DNA from: an uncultured Faecalibacterium sp.
GTDB taxonomy: Bacteria > Bacillota > Clostridia > Oscillospirales > Ruminococcaceae
NCBI GenBank assembly: GCA_904394215.1
Contig: CAJFNF010000010.1
Span: 1 to 49,799, forward strand
Length of the DNA: 49,799 nt
Direction of reading: 5' to 3'
Below the pieces are notes generated by a model, which saw nothing but the letters and a program-made list of their open reading frames with translations, had not been told where the DNA came from and did no database searches. Below are positions 1 through 7,688 of this stretch, piece after piece (positions within the stretch are counted from its first letter, which is position 1; each line of letters begins with the position of its first letter). The translations under genes were made by a program, and so were the position numbers.

Positions 1-51
1 AAGGGCTTGCCGCCTGCAATTCACAGACAACAAGCCCTTTCGGCTGTTTGA
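1..51 (+). CDS. IS3-family transposase OrfB, C-terminal end (partial)
   Basis: Frame 1 reads KGLPPAIHRQQALSAV and then a TGA stop. This resembles the conserved C-terminus of IS3/IS150-group OrfB (DDE) transposases, which usually end in a K-G-L-S-P-x-x-Y-R-x-Q-A motif near the stop. The rest of the gene lies left of the window. It is supported by the IS3-type terminal repeat 22-46 bases downstream. An AAGGGCTTG/CAAGCCCTT inverted repeat (1-9, 31-39) overlaps the coding end and may act as the transposase terminator. With only 16 residues visible, the family call rests mainly on the adjacent terminal repeat. Confidence 0.6.
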   Translation, partial: KGLPPAIHRQQALSAV

Positions 52-97
52 ACTATTTTTATTTCAAATTATTGTCTAACTTTTTGGGGTCACTTCA
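1..97 (+). mobile_element. IS3-family insertion sequence, right end (partial)
   Basis: Read on the minus strand from 97, the sequence begins TGAAGTGACCCC, then AAAAAGTTAGACAAT. It starts with the TG dinucleotide and has the ACCCC...GTTAGACA pattern typical of IS3/IS150 inverted repeats. It matches, with one gap, the left end of the similar element at 49703 (TGAACTGCACCCCA...GTTAGACAG). The element sits 36 bases beyond the stop codon of the NSS transporter, so it has not broken that gene. The host duplication cannot be checked because the other end is outside the window. Confidence 0.65.
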
Positions 98-133
98 AGG
101 ATGCGGCTCCTTTTGTTCTGGTTTCAAAAGCCC

Positions 134-1492
134 TCAGATCAGGCCCTGCACCAGGATGATCAAAATCAGGATGGGCAGCACAAACTGCAGATACCGCTTG
201 AGCACAATCGAGTCAGGCAGCTTGATGCCCTCGCCGGCGTTGGCCTCTTCGCGGTACTTGTCGTAGCCCCAGCCCCACTTGCTGACACAGAACAGCAGGA
301 AGATCAGGGAGCCCACCGGCAGCAGCAGGTTGCTGACCAGGAAGTCCTCGGTGTCCAGGACATTCTTGCCGCCCAGGAAGGTCAGGCCGCTCCAGACGTT
401 GTAGCCCAGCACGCAGGGGATGCTGGCCACCAGCACCACCACTGCGTTGATGGCGCAGGACTTTTTCCGGTTCCATCCAAAGGTATCGCTGCAGATGGAG
501 AGGATATTCTCAAACACGGCGATGACGGTGGTGAAGCTGGCGAAGGTCATAAACACAAAGAACAGGCTGCCCCACAGCTGGCCACCGGGCATATTGACAA
601 AGACCTCGGTCAGGGTGATGAAGATCAGGGACGGGCCTGCGTCGGGCTGGATGCCGTAGGCAAAGCAGGCGGGGAAGATGATCATGCCGCTCATCAGAGC
701 CACAAAGGTGTCCAGCACGCAGATGCGGATGGACTCACCGGGCAGGGTGTTGACCCGCTTCATGTAGCTGCCGAAGATTTCCATGGCGGCAATGCCCAGG
801 CTCAGGGTGAAGAAGGACTGGTTCATGGCAGCCATGGCCACGCCGCCGATGCCCACATCCATGGCCCGCTCCACGCTGGGCAGCAGGTAGAAGGCTACGC
901 CCTCCCCTGCGCCGGGCAGCAGGACGCTGTTGACGGCCAGCACCACGATCAGGATCAGCAGGGCGATCATCATGAACTTGCTGATCCGTTCCAGGCCGTT
1001 CTGCAGGCCGAAGCTGACCACGGCAAAGCCGGCCACCGTGATGACCACCATCCAGAAGCCCATTTCCACAGGGTTGGCCAGCATCTGGTTGAAGGCGTCC
1101 GGGGCGCTGCCGGTGGTCATCCCGGCAAACTGGCCCGAAGCAAACTTGGCAAAGTAATCCAGCATCCACCCCGCAACGGTGGTGTAATACATCATCAGCA
1201 GGTAGCAGCCGGCCATGCAGAACCAGCCGTGGATATGCCATTTGCTGCCGGCAGGTTCCAGGGCCTTATAGGCCAGGATGGCGCTGGACCGGCCGGCCCG
1301 GCCCACAGCCAGTTCCATGGTCAGCACGGGCACACCCATGATCACCAGGAACAGCAGATAGAACAGAACAAAAAGCCCGCCGCCGTTCTGTCCCACCAGG
1401 AAGGGGAAGCGCCACACGTTCCCGATGCCGATGGCACAGCCGGCACTGACCAGGATGAATCCCAGCCGTGAGCCGAATGTTTCACGTTTCAT
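134..1492 (-). CDS. NSS-family sodium-dependent transporter (SNF family)
   Basis: This is a 452-residue integral membrane protein of the neurotransmitter:sodium symporter family, which couples sodium entry to amino-acid or related solute uptake (LeuT fold). The hallmark GIGNVWRFP lies at residues 22-30 in the unwound first helix. About 11-12 hydrophobic segments follow, the usual length for bacterial members. The substrate cannot be read from sequence. The start is the ATG at 1492, seven bases after GAGGAGG; a GTG at 1507 in the same frame lies upstream of that ribosome site and is rejected. It appears monocistronic, with its own promoter (1548-1576) and a palindrome in its leader. Confidence 0.93.
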   Translation of the reverse strand: MKRETFGSRLGFILVSAGCAIGIGNVWRFPFLVGQNGGGLFVLFYLLFLVIMGVPVLTMELAVGRAGRSSAILAYKALEPAGSKWHIHGWFCMAGCYLLMMYYTTVAGWMLDYFAKFASGQFAGMTTGSAPDAFNQMLANPVEMGFWMVVITVAGFAVVSFGLQNGLERISKFMMIALLILIVVLAVNSVLLPGAGEGVAFYLLPSVERAMDVGIGGVAMAAMNQSFFTLSLGIAAMEIFGSYMKRVNTLPGESIRICVLDTFVALMSGMIIFPACFAYGIQPDAGPSLIFITLTEVFVNMPGGQLWGSLFFVFMTFASFTTVIAVFENILSICSDTFGWNRKKSCAINAVVVLVASIPCVLGYNVWSGLTFLGGKNVLDTEDFLVSNLLLPVGSLIFLLFCVSKWGWGYDKYREEANAGEGIKLPDSIVLKRYLQFVLPILILIILVQGLI

Positions 1493-1509
1493 GTTTTTCC
1501 TCCTCACAG

Positions 1510-1526
1510 ATTGTAAATGTTACAAT
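1510..1526. promoter_or_regulatory. Palindrome in the NSS transporter leader (candidate operator)
   Basis: ATTGTAA-ATG-TTACAAT is a perfect 7-bp inverted repeat with a 3-base centre. It lies between the predicted transcription start (about 1541) and the Shine-Dalgarno site of the minus-strand transporter. That position suits a repressor roadblock. It is not the GlnR/TnrA box, whose spacing is longer. The cognate regulator is unknown. Confidence 0.45.
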
Positions 1527-1547
1527 TGCCGACACGCGGCACTTTTT

Positions 1548-1576
1548 ATTCTACCCGTCTTTGCCCCCGGATGCAA
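1548..1576 (-). promoter_or_regulatory. Sigma-A-like promoter for the NSS transporter
   Basis: On the minus strand TTGCAT (1576-1571) is followed by a 17-base spacer and TAGAAT (1553-1548). The predicted start falls near 1541, giving a leader of about 50 nt that contains the palindrome at 1510-1526. Confidence 0.55.
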
Positions 1577-1590
1577 GCCGCTTTTGCCGC

Positions 1591-1614
1591 TTTTTGAAAA
1601 AAGCGGCGCAAAAA
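1591..1614. repeat. A/T-centred hairpin in the NSS-tepA divergent region
   Basis: GCCGCTTTTT and AAAAAAGCGGC form a near-perfect hairpin, followed on the plus strand by CGCAAAAAC and a short T run. It could be an attenuator or a piece of dispersed intergenic repeat. I see no clear promoter for tepA in this region. Confidence 0.35.
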
Positions 1615-1712
1615 CTTTTTACTGGGTACCATACAGCCCCTCCGGGGACTGGTTCTGCATAGGGCGGCGTCGGGTGGGCACCCTAGAGAGAAAAGGAGGG
1701 CTTGTGCACTTT

Positions 1713-2450
1713 ATGGATAAGGACAAGAAAAAGAAGAAACACGGCTATGAGGCCCCTGCCGAAGAGGTCCCCGCCTCCGGCACCGGCGAGGACACCGACC
1801 GCCGGGCCTTTGACCAGAGCCAGATTCAGGAGATGGGTACCGTCAACCTGACCAAAGGCCCCCACGCCATCCACTGTCTCACCGTCATCGGCCAGATCGA
1901 GGGCCACGTGGAGGCGCCCCAGGGCCAGAAAACCACCAAATATGAGCATGTGATTCCCCAGCTGGTGGCCGTCCAGGAGGACCCCGCCATCGAAGGCCTG
2001 CTGGTGCTGCTCAACACGGTGGGAGGGGATGTGGAGGCCGGGCTGGCCCTGGCCGAACTGATCGCCAGCCTCTCCAAGCCCACCGCCACCCTGGTGCTGG
2101 GGGGCGGCCATTCCATCGGCATCCCCCTGGCTGTCAGCGCCCGGCGCAGTTTTATCGTTCCCACCGCCACCATGACCGTCCACCCGGTCCGCCATTCCGG
2201 GATGATCCTGGGGGTTCCCCAGACCATGCGCTGGTTCGAGCAGATGCAGGAGCGGATCACCGGCTTTGTGGCCGGCCACAGCCGGATGACCGCAGACCGC
2301 TTCAACGAGCTGATGCTCCACACCGGCGAACTGGTGATGGACATGGGCACTGTCCTGGACGGCCGGCGCGCCGTGGAGGAAGGCCTCATCGACCAGCTGG
2401 GAGGCCTCTCCGAGGCCATGCGCTGGCTCTACCATGAGATAGAATCCTGA
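1713..2450 (+). CDS. tepA: TepA/ClpP-like serine protease
   Basis: This 245-residue protein belongs to the ClpP/crotonase-fold family of B. subtilis TepA (YmfB). TepA was described as a translocation-enhancing factor and a SASP-degrading protease. The N-terminus is Lys-rich (residues 3-9). The core carries GGGHSIGIPLA with the catalytic-type Ser at about 134, and MTVHPVRHSG with His at about 157, both matching TepA more closely than housekeeping ClpP. The start is ambiguous: AGGAGGG at 1694-1700 is 4 bases before a GTG (1704) and 13 before the ATG (1713); I chose the ATG. Bacillus has spoIIIE nearby, but here the gene stands alone and ends at a strong terminator. Confidence 0.88.
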   Translation: MDKDKKKKKHGYEAPAEEVPASGTGEDTDRRAFDQSQIQEMGTVNLTKGPHAIHCLTVIGQIEGHVEAPQGQKTTKYEHVIPQLVAVQEDPAIEGLLVLLNTVGGDVEAGLALAELIASLSKPTATLVLGGGHSIGIPLAVSARRSFIVPTATMTVHPVRHSGMILGVPQTMRWFEQMQERITGFVAGHSRMTADRFNELMLHTGELVMDMGTVLDGRRAVEEGLIDQLGGLSEAMRWLYHEIES

Positions 2451-2465
2451 TTCTTTTTGTTTCGG

Positions 2466-2492
2466 GTCCCTGCCTTCCCGCAGGGACTTTTT
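2466..2492 (+). terminator. Intrinsic terminator after tepA
   Basis: A perfect 8-bp stem, GTCCCTGC/GCAGGGAC, with a 6-base loop and TTTTT. Confidence 0.85.
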
Positions 2493-2600
2493 CTCTGCCA
2501 TTTTTCTTTTCTTTTGGGTAGGAAAAACCGGTTTTCGGGCAATATGAAATAGACAAGAACCGGAAAATTGTAAAAATATATCAAAAACATTGACAAGGGT

Positions 2601-2628
2601 TTGACATTCTCGGTAAATGTTGTATACT
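2601..2628 (+). promoter_or_regulatory. Promoter of rex
   Basis: TTGACA (2601-2606), a 16-base spacer and TATACT (2623-2628). The start would lie near 2635, about 65 bases before rex. I found no clear Rex-box palindrome here, so autoregulation is not evident. Confidence 0.8.
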
Positions 2629-2699
2629 TATAGCGTGAAGATATTCTAATTTTTCCGTTTTTGGATGCTGTCTGGGAGTAGATGTGAGGAGGTCCTGCC

Positions 2700-3341
2700 A
2701 TGAATCCGTCCGTCAAGGCTTCGGTACCGGTGATCCGGCGCCTGCCCAAGTATTACCGCTATCTCCGGGCTCTGAAGGATGCCAACATTACCAGCATATC
2801 CTCCCGGGAGCTGGCCGCCCAGATGGGTACCACCGCCTCGCAGGTCCGGCAGGATTTCAACTGCATCGGTGATGTCAACGGCCGCCAGGGCATCGGCTAT
2901 TCGGTGGATAACCTCTTGGTCATTTTGGAAAAGCTTTTGTTCGGCGACGGGGAGCGCCTCACCGCCATCCTCTTCGGCTGCGGCCGTCTGGGCACCGCTG
3001 TCAGCAGCTTCATCACCAACAACAACAACGGTTTTCGCCTGATCGCCGCCTTTGATGTCAAGCCCGATCTCATCGGCCAGACCATCAGCGGCATCCCCAT
3101 CCGTCACCTGGATGACCTGGACGCCTTCTGCGCCGAGCATCACCCCCAGGTTGCCGTCCTCTGCCTGCCCCGCAGCGGCGCCGAGGACATCAGCGGCCGC
3201 CTGGTGCATCTGGGCATCCGGGGCTACTGGAACTTTTCCCACTACGACCTGTCGGTTCCCTATCCCGACACGGTGGTGGAAAACGTTCACCTGGGCGACA
3301 GTCTCATGAGCCTAGGTTACCGGCTGCGCAACGGGGACTGA
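2700..3341 (+). CDS. rex: Redox-sensing transcriptional repressor Rex
   Basis: This 213-residue cytoplasmic regulator matches the usual Rex length. The N-terminal winged helix (about residues 1-80) includes RRLPKYYRYL and the S-S-R-E-L-A and Q-V-R-Q-D-F recognition-helix pattern. A Rossmann domain follows, with its nucleotide loop at AILFGCGRLGTA. Rex senses the NADH/NAD ratio and represses fermentation and respiration genes when NADH is low. The start is fixed by GAGGAGG 8-9 bases upstream. pflB-pflA, a frequent Rex target in Firmicutes, lies 16 kb away, but its visible palindromes do not have canonical Rex spacing. Confidence 0.96.
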   Translation: MNPSVKASVPVIRRLPKYYRYLRALKDANITSISSRELAAQMGTTASQVRQDFNCIGDVNGRQGIGYSVDNLLVILEKLLFGDGERLTAILFGCGRLGTAVSSFITNNNNGFRLIAAFDVKPDLIGQTISGIPIRHLDDLDAFCAEHHPQVAVLCLPRSGAEDISGRLVHLGIRGYWNFSHYDLSVPYPDTVVENVHLGDSLMSLGYRLRNGD

Positions 3342-3438
3342 CCGTCTCCTTTTGGATTCTGCACCAAAACTGCCCTGTCCGTCTTGTGCGGGCGGGGCGG
3401 CTTTGTGCATACAACATGTTAAGAAAAGGATCGGCTCT

Positions 3439-4056
3439 ATGGCTAAGCTCTATTTCCGGTACGGCGCCATGAACAGCGGCAAAAGCACCGCCCTGATGCA
3501 GGTGGCCCACAACTACGAAGAACAGGGTATGCGGGTTTTGATTCTCAAGCCCCAGATTGACTCCAAAGGCGGCGGCGAACTGGTCAGCCGCCTGGGGGTC
3601 CGGCGGAAAGCCGACCTGTTGATCCGCCCCGAGGACGATGTGTTTGCTGCCGTCCAGGCCGACCGGGACGCCCATGCGGACCCTCTGGCCTGCGTGCTCT
3701 GCGACGAGAGCCAGTTTTTCACTCCGGTCCAGGCCGAACAGCTCTTTATGGTGACGGTGGACCTGGGGGTCCCTGTCATCTGCTACGGGCTGCGCACCGA
3801 TTTTTCCCTCCGGGGCTTCCCCGGCGCCACCCGTCTGATGGAGCTGGCCCACACCATCGAGGAGATGAAAACCATCTGCACCTGCGGCCGCAAAGCCACC
3901 TGCAATGCCCGCAAGGTGGGCGGCCAGTTTGTCTTTGAGGGGGAACAGGTGGCCATCGACATGGAAAACAACGTCCAGTATGTCAGCATGTGCCCCCAGT
4001 GCTACTTCCGGGAGCGCCGGGCCTTTTATGCCCGCCAGCACCGGAAGGACTCCTGA
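3439..4056 (+). CDS. tdk: Thymidine kinase (type II)
   Basis: A 205-residue cytosolic thymidine kinase that phosphorylates thymidine for pyrimidine salvage. The P-loop GAMNSGKST is at residues 9-17. VLCDESQFF supplies the Walker B/base region. A structural zinc site is visible as C-T-C-G-R-K-A-T-C plus C-P-Q-C near the C-terminus. The ATG at 3439 was chosen because homologous sequence starts there; an upstream in-frame extension lacks family similarity, and the ribosome site is only a modest AAAAGGA. It lies 98 bases after rex, possibly co-transcribed, and ends at a strong terminator. Confidence 0.95.
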   Translation: MAKLYFRYGAMNSGKSTALMQVAHNYEEQGMRVLILKPQIDSKGGGELVSRLGVRRKADLLIRPEDDVFAAVQADRDAHADPLACVLCDESQFFTPVQAEQLFMVTVDLGVPVICYGLRTDFSLRGFPGATRLMELAHTIEEMKTICTCGRKATCNARKVGGQFVFEGEQVAIDMENNVQYVSMCPQCYFRERRAFYARQHRKDS

Positions 4057-4070
4057 TTCCGCAGCTCCGC

Positions 4071-4098
4071 GCCGCAGGCTCTGCCTGCGGCGTTTTTT
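4071..4098 (+). terminator. Intrinsic terminator after tdk
   Basis: GCCGCAGGC-TCT-GCCTGCGGC, a perfect 9-bp stem, followed by GTTTTTT. Confidence 0.9.
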
Positions 4099-4117
4099 GC
4101 TGTTTGGCCCCGCCGTC

Positions 4118-4146
4118 TTTCTTTTGCCGGGATATTTTGTTATGAT
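4118..4146 (+). promoter_or_regulatory. Weak candidate promoter of the solute-binding protein gene
   Basis: TATGAT (4141-4146) lies 17 bases after TTTCTT, a poor -35. It is the best match between the tdk terminator and the gene at 4209. Confidence 0.35.
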
Positions 4147-4208
4147 AGAGACGAAAAGTCTCTGTTGTCTTCTGCTGTGTGTTCCAGGTCTGTTCAGGAG
4201 GAGAACCC

Positions 4209-5546
4209 ATGTCCAACCCCATCTCCCGCCGCCTATTTCTCAAATCCACCGGGGCTGCCGCCATGGGCGGCCTGCTGGCCGCCTGCTCTGGAGGCAGCTC
4301 TTCCGCCGTGGTGTCGCCCGCAGACGGCAGCATCTCCCTGACCCTCAGCTGGTGGGGCGATGATAGCCGCCATGCTGCCTATCAGGAGGCCCTGGCCGCT
4401 TTTTCCCGGGCTTATTCCAATCTTTCTGTGACCCCCTTTTCAGGGACGTGGGAGGACTGGGCGGGCACCATGTCCGCCAAACTGTCCAGCGGCACCGCCG
4501 AGGATGTCTGTCAGATTCCCTGGAACTGGCTGCCCCGGTACGCCGGCACCCAGACTTTCCTGGATTTGCAGACGGTGTCGGATTACCTGGACCTCTCCCA
4601 GTGGGATCAGCAGGCCCTCTTCGCCTGCCGGACCGCCGAGGGCCTGCTGGCGGTGCCCATGGCCACCACCGGGCGGATCTTTTACTGGAACCTGAACCTC
4701 CTCCATCAGGCCGGCATCACCCAGATTCCCTTAACCCTGGAGGATTTGTATGCCGCCGGCGAGGCCTTCCAGACCCAGCTGGGGGAGGACTTCTATCCCC
4801 TGTATCTGGACGGCTATGGCCGCATGTCCCTGATGGTGTTCTACCTGGAATCGGTCTATGGCCAGCCCTGGGCAGACCCCGAAACCTTCACCCTGAACTA
4901 CAGCCTCCAGCAGGTCATCGAAGGCCTGGACTTCATCAAGGATCTGGTGGATCACCACGTTCTCATGTCCATGCCCGTCTACTACGGCACCAACGGCGAC
5001 GTCCCTGTAGACCAGTCCATCCAGTGGACCACCGGCAAACTGGGCGGGGTGTTCGAGTGGGACACCGCCGCTGCCCGGTACCGGGCCACCCTGGATGAGG
5101 ACAGCCGCGACAGCTTCACGGTGGGCGAGGAAATCCAGATGGGCGAATACAAGGGCGGCTTTACCAGGGTCTCCATGGCCATGGCGATTCCTCACAGCTG
5201 CCAGCATCCCGCCGAGGCCGCCATGCTGGTGGACTTTCTGCTGAACCAGGAGGCCGGGGCCGCCATTCTGGGTTCGGCCTGCGGCATCCCTGCTTCACGG
5301 TCCGGGCTGGCTGCCGCCCAGGCCGCCGGAACTCTGGACCCTCTGATGGAACAGGCCCACAGCAAGGTGCTGGCCTCCTGCCTCTTTTCCTCTGATCCTC
5401 TGTTTGAGGATGACAGCCTGGCGTCCAGCGGCGGCATCTACCAGCAGGTCTTCGAGACCATTGACTACGACGGCCTTTCCGGGGCCGCCGTGGCCAAAGA
5501 TCTGTCTGCGGGCATGCAGGCAGCAGGCTATACCACCAGCTTCTGA
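4209..5546 (+). CDS. Extracellular solute-binding lipoprotein (ABC importer family 1)
   Basis: A 445-residue sugar-type binding protein of the MalE-like SBP_bac_1 family. The N-terminus carries SRRLFLK, an ideal twin-arginine motif, then a short hydrophobic stretch and the lipobox LAAC, so it should be lipid-anchored outside the membrane. L-S-W-W-G-D at the start of the mature part is typical of the family. The start is fixed by AGGAGG 8 bases upstream. No ABC permease or ATPase gene lies beside it: promoter and terminators isolate it, so its transporter must be encoded elsewhere or it acts otherwise. Ligand unknown, probably an oligosaccharide by family. Confidence 0.9.
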   Translation: MSNPISRRLFLKSTGAAAMGGLLAACSGGSSSAVVSPADGSISLTLSWWGDDSRHAAYQEALAAFSRAYSNLSVTPFSGTWEDWAGTMSAKLSSGTAEDVCQIPWNWLPRYAGTQTFLDLQTVSDYLDLSQWDQQALFACRTAEGLLAVPMATTGRIFYWNLNLLHQAGITQIPLTLEDLYAAGEAFQTQLGEDFYPLYLDGYGRMSLMVFYLESVYGQPWADPETFTLNYSLQQVIEGLDFIKDLVDHHVLMSMPVYYGTNGDVPVDQSIQWTTGKLGGVFEWDTAAARYRATLDEDSRDSFTVGEEIQMGEYKGGFTRVSMAMAIPHSCQHPAEAAMLVDFLLNQEAGAAILGSACGIPASRSGLAAAQAAGTLDPLMEQAHSKVLASCLFSSDPLFEDDSLASSGGIYQQVFETIDYDGLSGAAVAKDLSAGMQAAGYTTSF

Positions 5547-5597
5547 CCACGGCTGCCGGCCTGGCCGGCAAAAAGTAAAAAATTTTTATACTTTCAG

Positions 5598-5624
5598 GGC
5601 GTCCGGTTGTCCGGGCGCCTTTTT
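5598..5624 (+). terminator. Terminator after the solute-binding protein gene
   Basis: GGCGTCCGG-TTGT-CCGGGCGCC, a 9-bp stem with one G-T pair, then TTTTT. A GC-only palindrome at about 5554-5571 lies just upstream without a T run. Confidence 0.8.
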
Positions 5625-5635
5625 GGGCGCAAGAA

Positions 5636-5667
5636 AATCCCCCGGCTATCCCATTGGCCGGGGGATT
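5636..5667 (-). terminator. Terminator of the sigma-factor operon
   Basis: AATCCCCCGGC and GCCGGGGGATT form a strong stem. Read on the minus strand it runs into TTTTC, after the last gene of the minus-strand operon. Confidence 0.75.
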
Positions 5668-5700
5668 CTCTGAACACACAGGGAAAATCTTTTTACATCG

Positions 5701-6576
5701 TTACAGGGTGTCGGAAGGCCCTTCAGATTCCAGGGCCGGGGTACTGTCTGCCGGGGCGGCGTTTTCCTGGTCCAGGTCGCCGCCGTAGGCGGGGCTGCTC
5801 CCCTCCGTCCAGACCCGGGTCCGCTGGGCCATCTGGCCGGCGGTCCACTTCATCTTGGCGGGGGTATTCAGGATCAGCTCCATGCTGGCCAGCTGATCAG
5901 GCCGGTTCCAGCTGAACTCCACCTCGTCGGGCAGAATCCCCTGGGCCCGCACTGCATCCATCACCAGGGCACAGTCGGCGGCGAAGTCCTCGGCGGACGT
6001 GTAGGGGCCGTAGAGGTAAACCCCCACCCAGAACCGGACCCCGGCGCCGCCGGCCTCCTGAAGGGTTGCGGGGGCCTTTGCCCCATAGCGGGTTTCCAGA
6101 TAGGCGTCGATCTGGTCCAGATCCACCCGGCCTTCCAGGGCCTGGTACAGCTGGCCCTCATACTGCTCGCTGAGATTGGTCATCTGCATCCGGTTGGCCG
6201 GGTTGACGCTCTCCCAGATGATGGGCAGCAGGGCCAGGCAGAAGGCCCCGCCCATCAGCACCAGACACCCCAGCACCGCCAGGAAGTCATATTTCCACCG
6301 GCTCTGATGGGAGGCACACCAGATCACTTCTGCCCCCAGGGCCACCAGGGCCGCCGGGGCCCCCACCTTTACCACCAGGGTCCAGTTGAAGCCAGGTACA
6401 AAGTAGTAGCACAGAAAGCAGATGCCCAGGGCAATCAGGCACAGCCCCAGGGTGACGCTGCCCACCCGGCGGGCCGGGCGGCTGTCCGCTGCCGGTGGAC
6501 GGGAGGCTGTGCGGGCGGACGCCTGTGGGGCGGTACCGGGGGCCGTGTCAGTCCTCTTTTCCGTCATGGGTGTCAT
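5701..6576 (-). CDS. Multi-pass membrane protein of unknown function, sigma operon
   Basis: About 291 residues; I do not recognise a family. The first 35-40 residues are Pro/Ala/Arg-rich and disordered-looking. About four hydrophobic segments follow (V-T-L-G-L-C-L-I-A-L..., V-V-K-V-G-A-P..., F-L-A-V-L-G-C-L-V...). The C-terminal half is soluble, contains V-G-V-Y-L-Y-G-P-Y, and ends acidic. It overlaps the preceding gene by 29 bases. Two stacked AGGAGG sites each sit 9 bases before an ATG (6576 and 6567), so the start could be either. Last gene of the ECF operon, so probably made with, or in response to, that sigma factor. Confidence 0.75.
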   Translation of the reverse strand: MTPMTEKRTDTAPGTAPQASARTASRPPAADSRPARRVGSVTLGLCLIALGICFLCYYFVPGFNWTLVVKVGAPAALVALGAEVIWCASHQSRWKYDFLAVLGCLVLMGGAFCLALLPIIWESVNPANRMQMTNLSEQYEGQLYQALEGRVDLDQIDAYLETRYGAKAPATLQEAGGAGVRFWVGVYLYGPYTSAEDFAADCALVMDAVRAQGILPDEVEFSWNRPDQLASMELILNTPAKMKWTAGQMAQRTRVWTEGSSPAYGGDLDQENAAPADSTPALESEGPSDTL

Positions 6577-7159
6577 CCTCCTCATCCTCCTTGAAGTTGT
6601 ACTCGCAGAACTCCTCCATCTGGTCATAGGGGGTCTGGTCCGTTTTATGCCTGGGCCCCCGCACCAGCCACAGGCCCAGCACAATCACTGCCAGGCACAC
6701 CACCACAGTGGGCACGCTGTTCATCACATTGTAAATCACACGGATGATCCAGCTGTTGTCGGTGTTCCAGTACAGGTCCCGCAAAAAGTCCATCAGCAGG
6801 CCGTCGTACAGGGTGTAGACGCCCACAGCCACCAGAACCCAGCCAAACAGCTTGTGGCGGCGGTGGAGCAGACGGTCCAGGCTCACATCCTGGCCCAGAT
6901 GCACCAGGTAGTCGTCTGCCGGGGCCATCCCCGCGCCCAGCTGGGCCCGGAGGTTGAAGGTGTCAAAAAAGCTGTACATCCACACCACGCAGCAGACAGC
7001 CAGTGCTGCGTTCCCCAGCGGGGGCAGCAGAGACCCCACCGCGATGGCCAGGCAGCAGATCCCCACCAGAGACAGGCCTCGCTTCATGTAGCCCTGGTAC
7101 ATCTGCCCGGCCCCTGGAATAAAGGCAAAGCAAAAGGTAAGAAACCCATTCTTTTTCAT
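6548..7159 (-). CDS. TM2-like membrane protein of the ECF sigma operon
   Basis: A 203-residue membrane protein. The N-terminus (FIPGAGQMYQGYMKRG) resembles TM2-domain and related small membrane proteins, with a turn between two hydrophobic helices. Further helices lie near residues 105-120 and 150-170. The tail is strongly acidic (E-D-E-E-D-D). The ATG at 7159 follows GGGAG; an upstream in-frame TTG is rejected. It starts 16 bases after the anti-sigma stop and overlaps the next gene. No enzymatic motif is visible. It probably serves the envelope response governed by the sigma factor, which is inference from the operon only. Confidence 0.78.
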   Translation of the reverse strand: MKKNGFLTFCFAFIPGAGQMYQGYMKRGLSLVGICCLAIAVGSLLPPLGNAALAVCCVVWMYSFFDTFNLRAQLGAGMAPADDYLVHLGQDVSLDRLLHRRHKLFGWVLVAVGVYTLYDGLLMDFLRDLYWNTDNSWIIRVIYNVMNSVPTVVVCLAVIVLGLWLVRGPRHKTDQTPYDQMEEFCEYNFKEDEEDDTHDGKED

Positions 7160-7175
7160 TCTCAAATCTCTCCCA

Positions 7176-7688
7176 TCAGTTGGTTTCGCTCACCCGGTCG
7201 GCCGTGTCGGCCAGGGCTTCCAAAAGTTCTGTGACAGCCTCCTGGGCCTTTTCGGCCACCGAGGTCTTTTCCTCCGGGCGGGGCGGCTCGGTATAGCTGC
7301 TCCTGGGGGGCAGCTGTTCATCCGCCGGCGCAATCTGTTCCGGCGTGTAGGTCTCCAGGGAAGGGGTGTTGTGCCCCAGAACATTCTGGAGGCTGCCGCT
7401 CCGCCACATGGTCAGAGCCAGCACTGCCGCCACCCCGGCCACCGCCATCCGTCCGTAGACATTCTGCATCAGTCGGATCAGGATGGTTCGGCCCACCGGC
7501 CGGGACAAATCCCGGGGGGGCTGCTTTACCACATCGCCGGTCAGCAGCGCCGTGTACCGGTCCAGGCACCGGTCGCAGTAGGACAGGTGCTCGGCGGCTT
7601 CCAGCCGGCCCAGTTCATCCAGGGTCCCATCCAGCAGCGCCTGCAGCCCTTCATCGGTCATGCATCCGTCATCTCGAAACAGTTCCAT
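7176..7688 (-). CDS. Zinc-finger anti-sigma factor
   Basis: A 170-residue single-pass protein. The N-terminal domain has H34-x3-C38-x2-C41, the ZAS zinc-binding signature of anti-sigma factors. A transmembrane helix lies at about residues 80-97 (M-A-V-A-G-V-A-A-V-L-A-L). The outer part is Pro/Glu-rich with a final amphipathic helix. It should hold the upstream ECF sigma factor inactive at the membrane. Its ATG lies 7 bases after AGGAGG and overlaps the end of the sigma gene by 20 bases, so the two are translationally coupled, as expected for a sigma/anti-sigma pair. Confidence 0.88.
   Translation of the reverse strand: MELFRDDGCMTDEGLQALLDGTLDELGRLEAAEHLSYCDRCLDRYTALLTGDVVKQPPRDLSRPVGRTILIRLMQNVYGRMAVAGVAAVLALTMWRSGSLQNVLGHNTPSLETYTPEQIAPADEQLPPRSSYTEPPRPEEKTSVAEKAQEAVTELLEALADTADRVSETN

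Noticed and set aside
101..1471. A 456-codon open frame antisense to the NSS transporter
   Set aside because: It is a shadow of a GC-rich gene: His/Gln/Gly-rich, with no family pattern or suitable start, opposite an unmistakable transporter.
3372..3398. Terminator between rex and tdk
   Set aside because: GCCCTGTCCG/CGGGCGGGGC pairs only with wobbles and is followed by a poor T run, so read-through is as likely.
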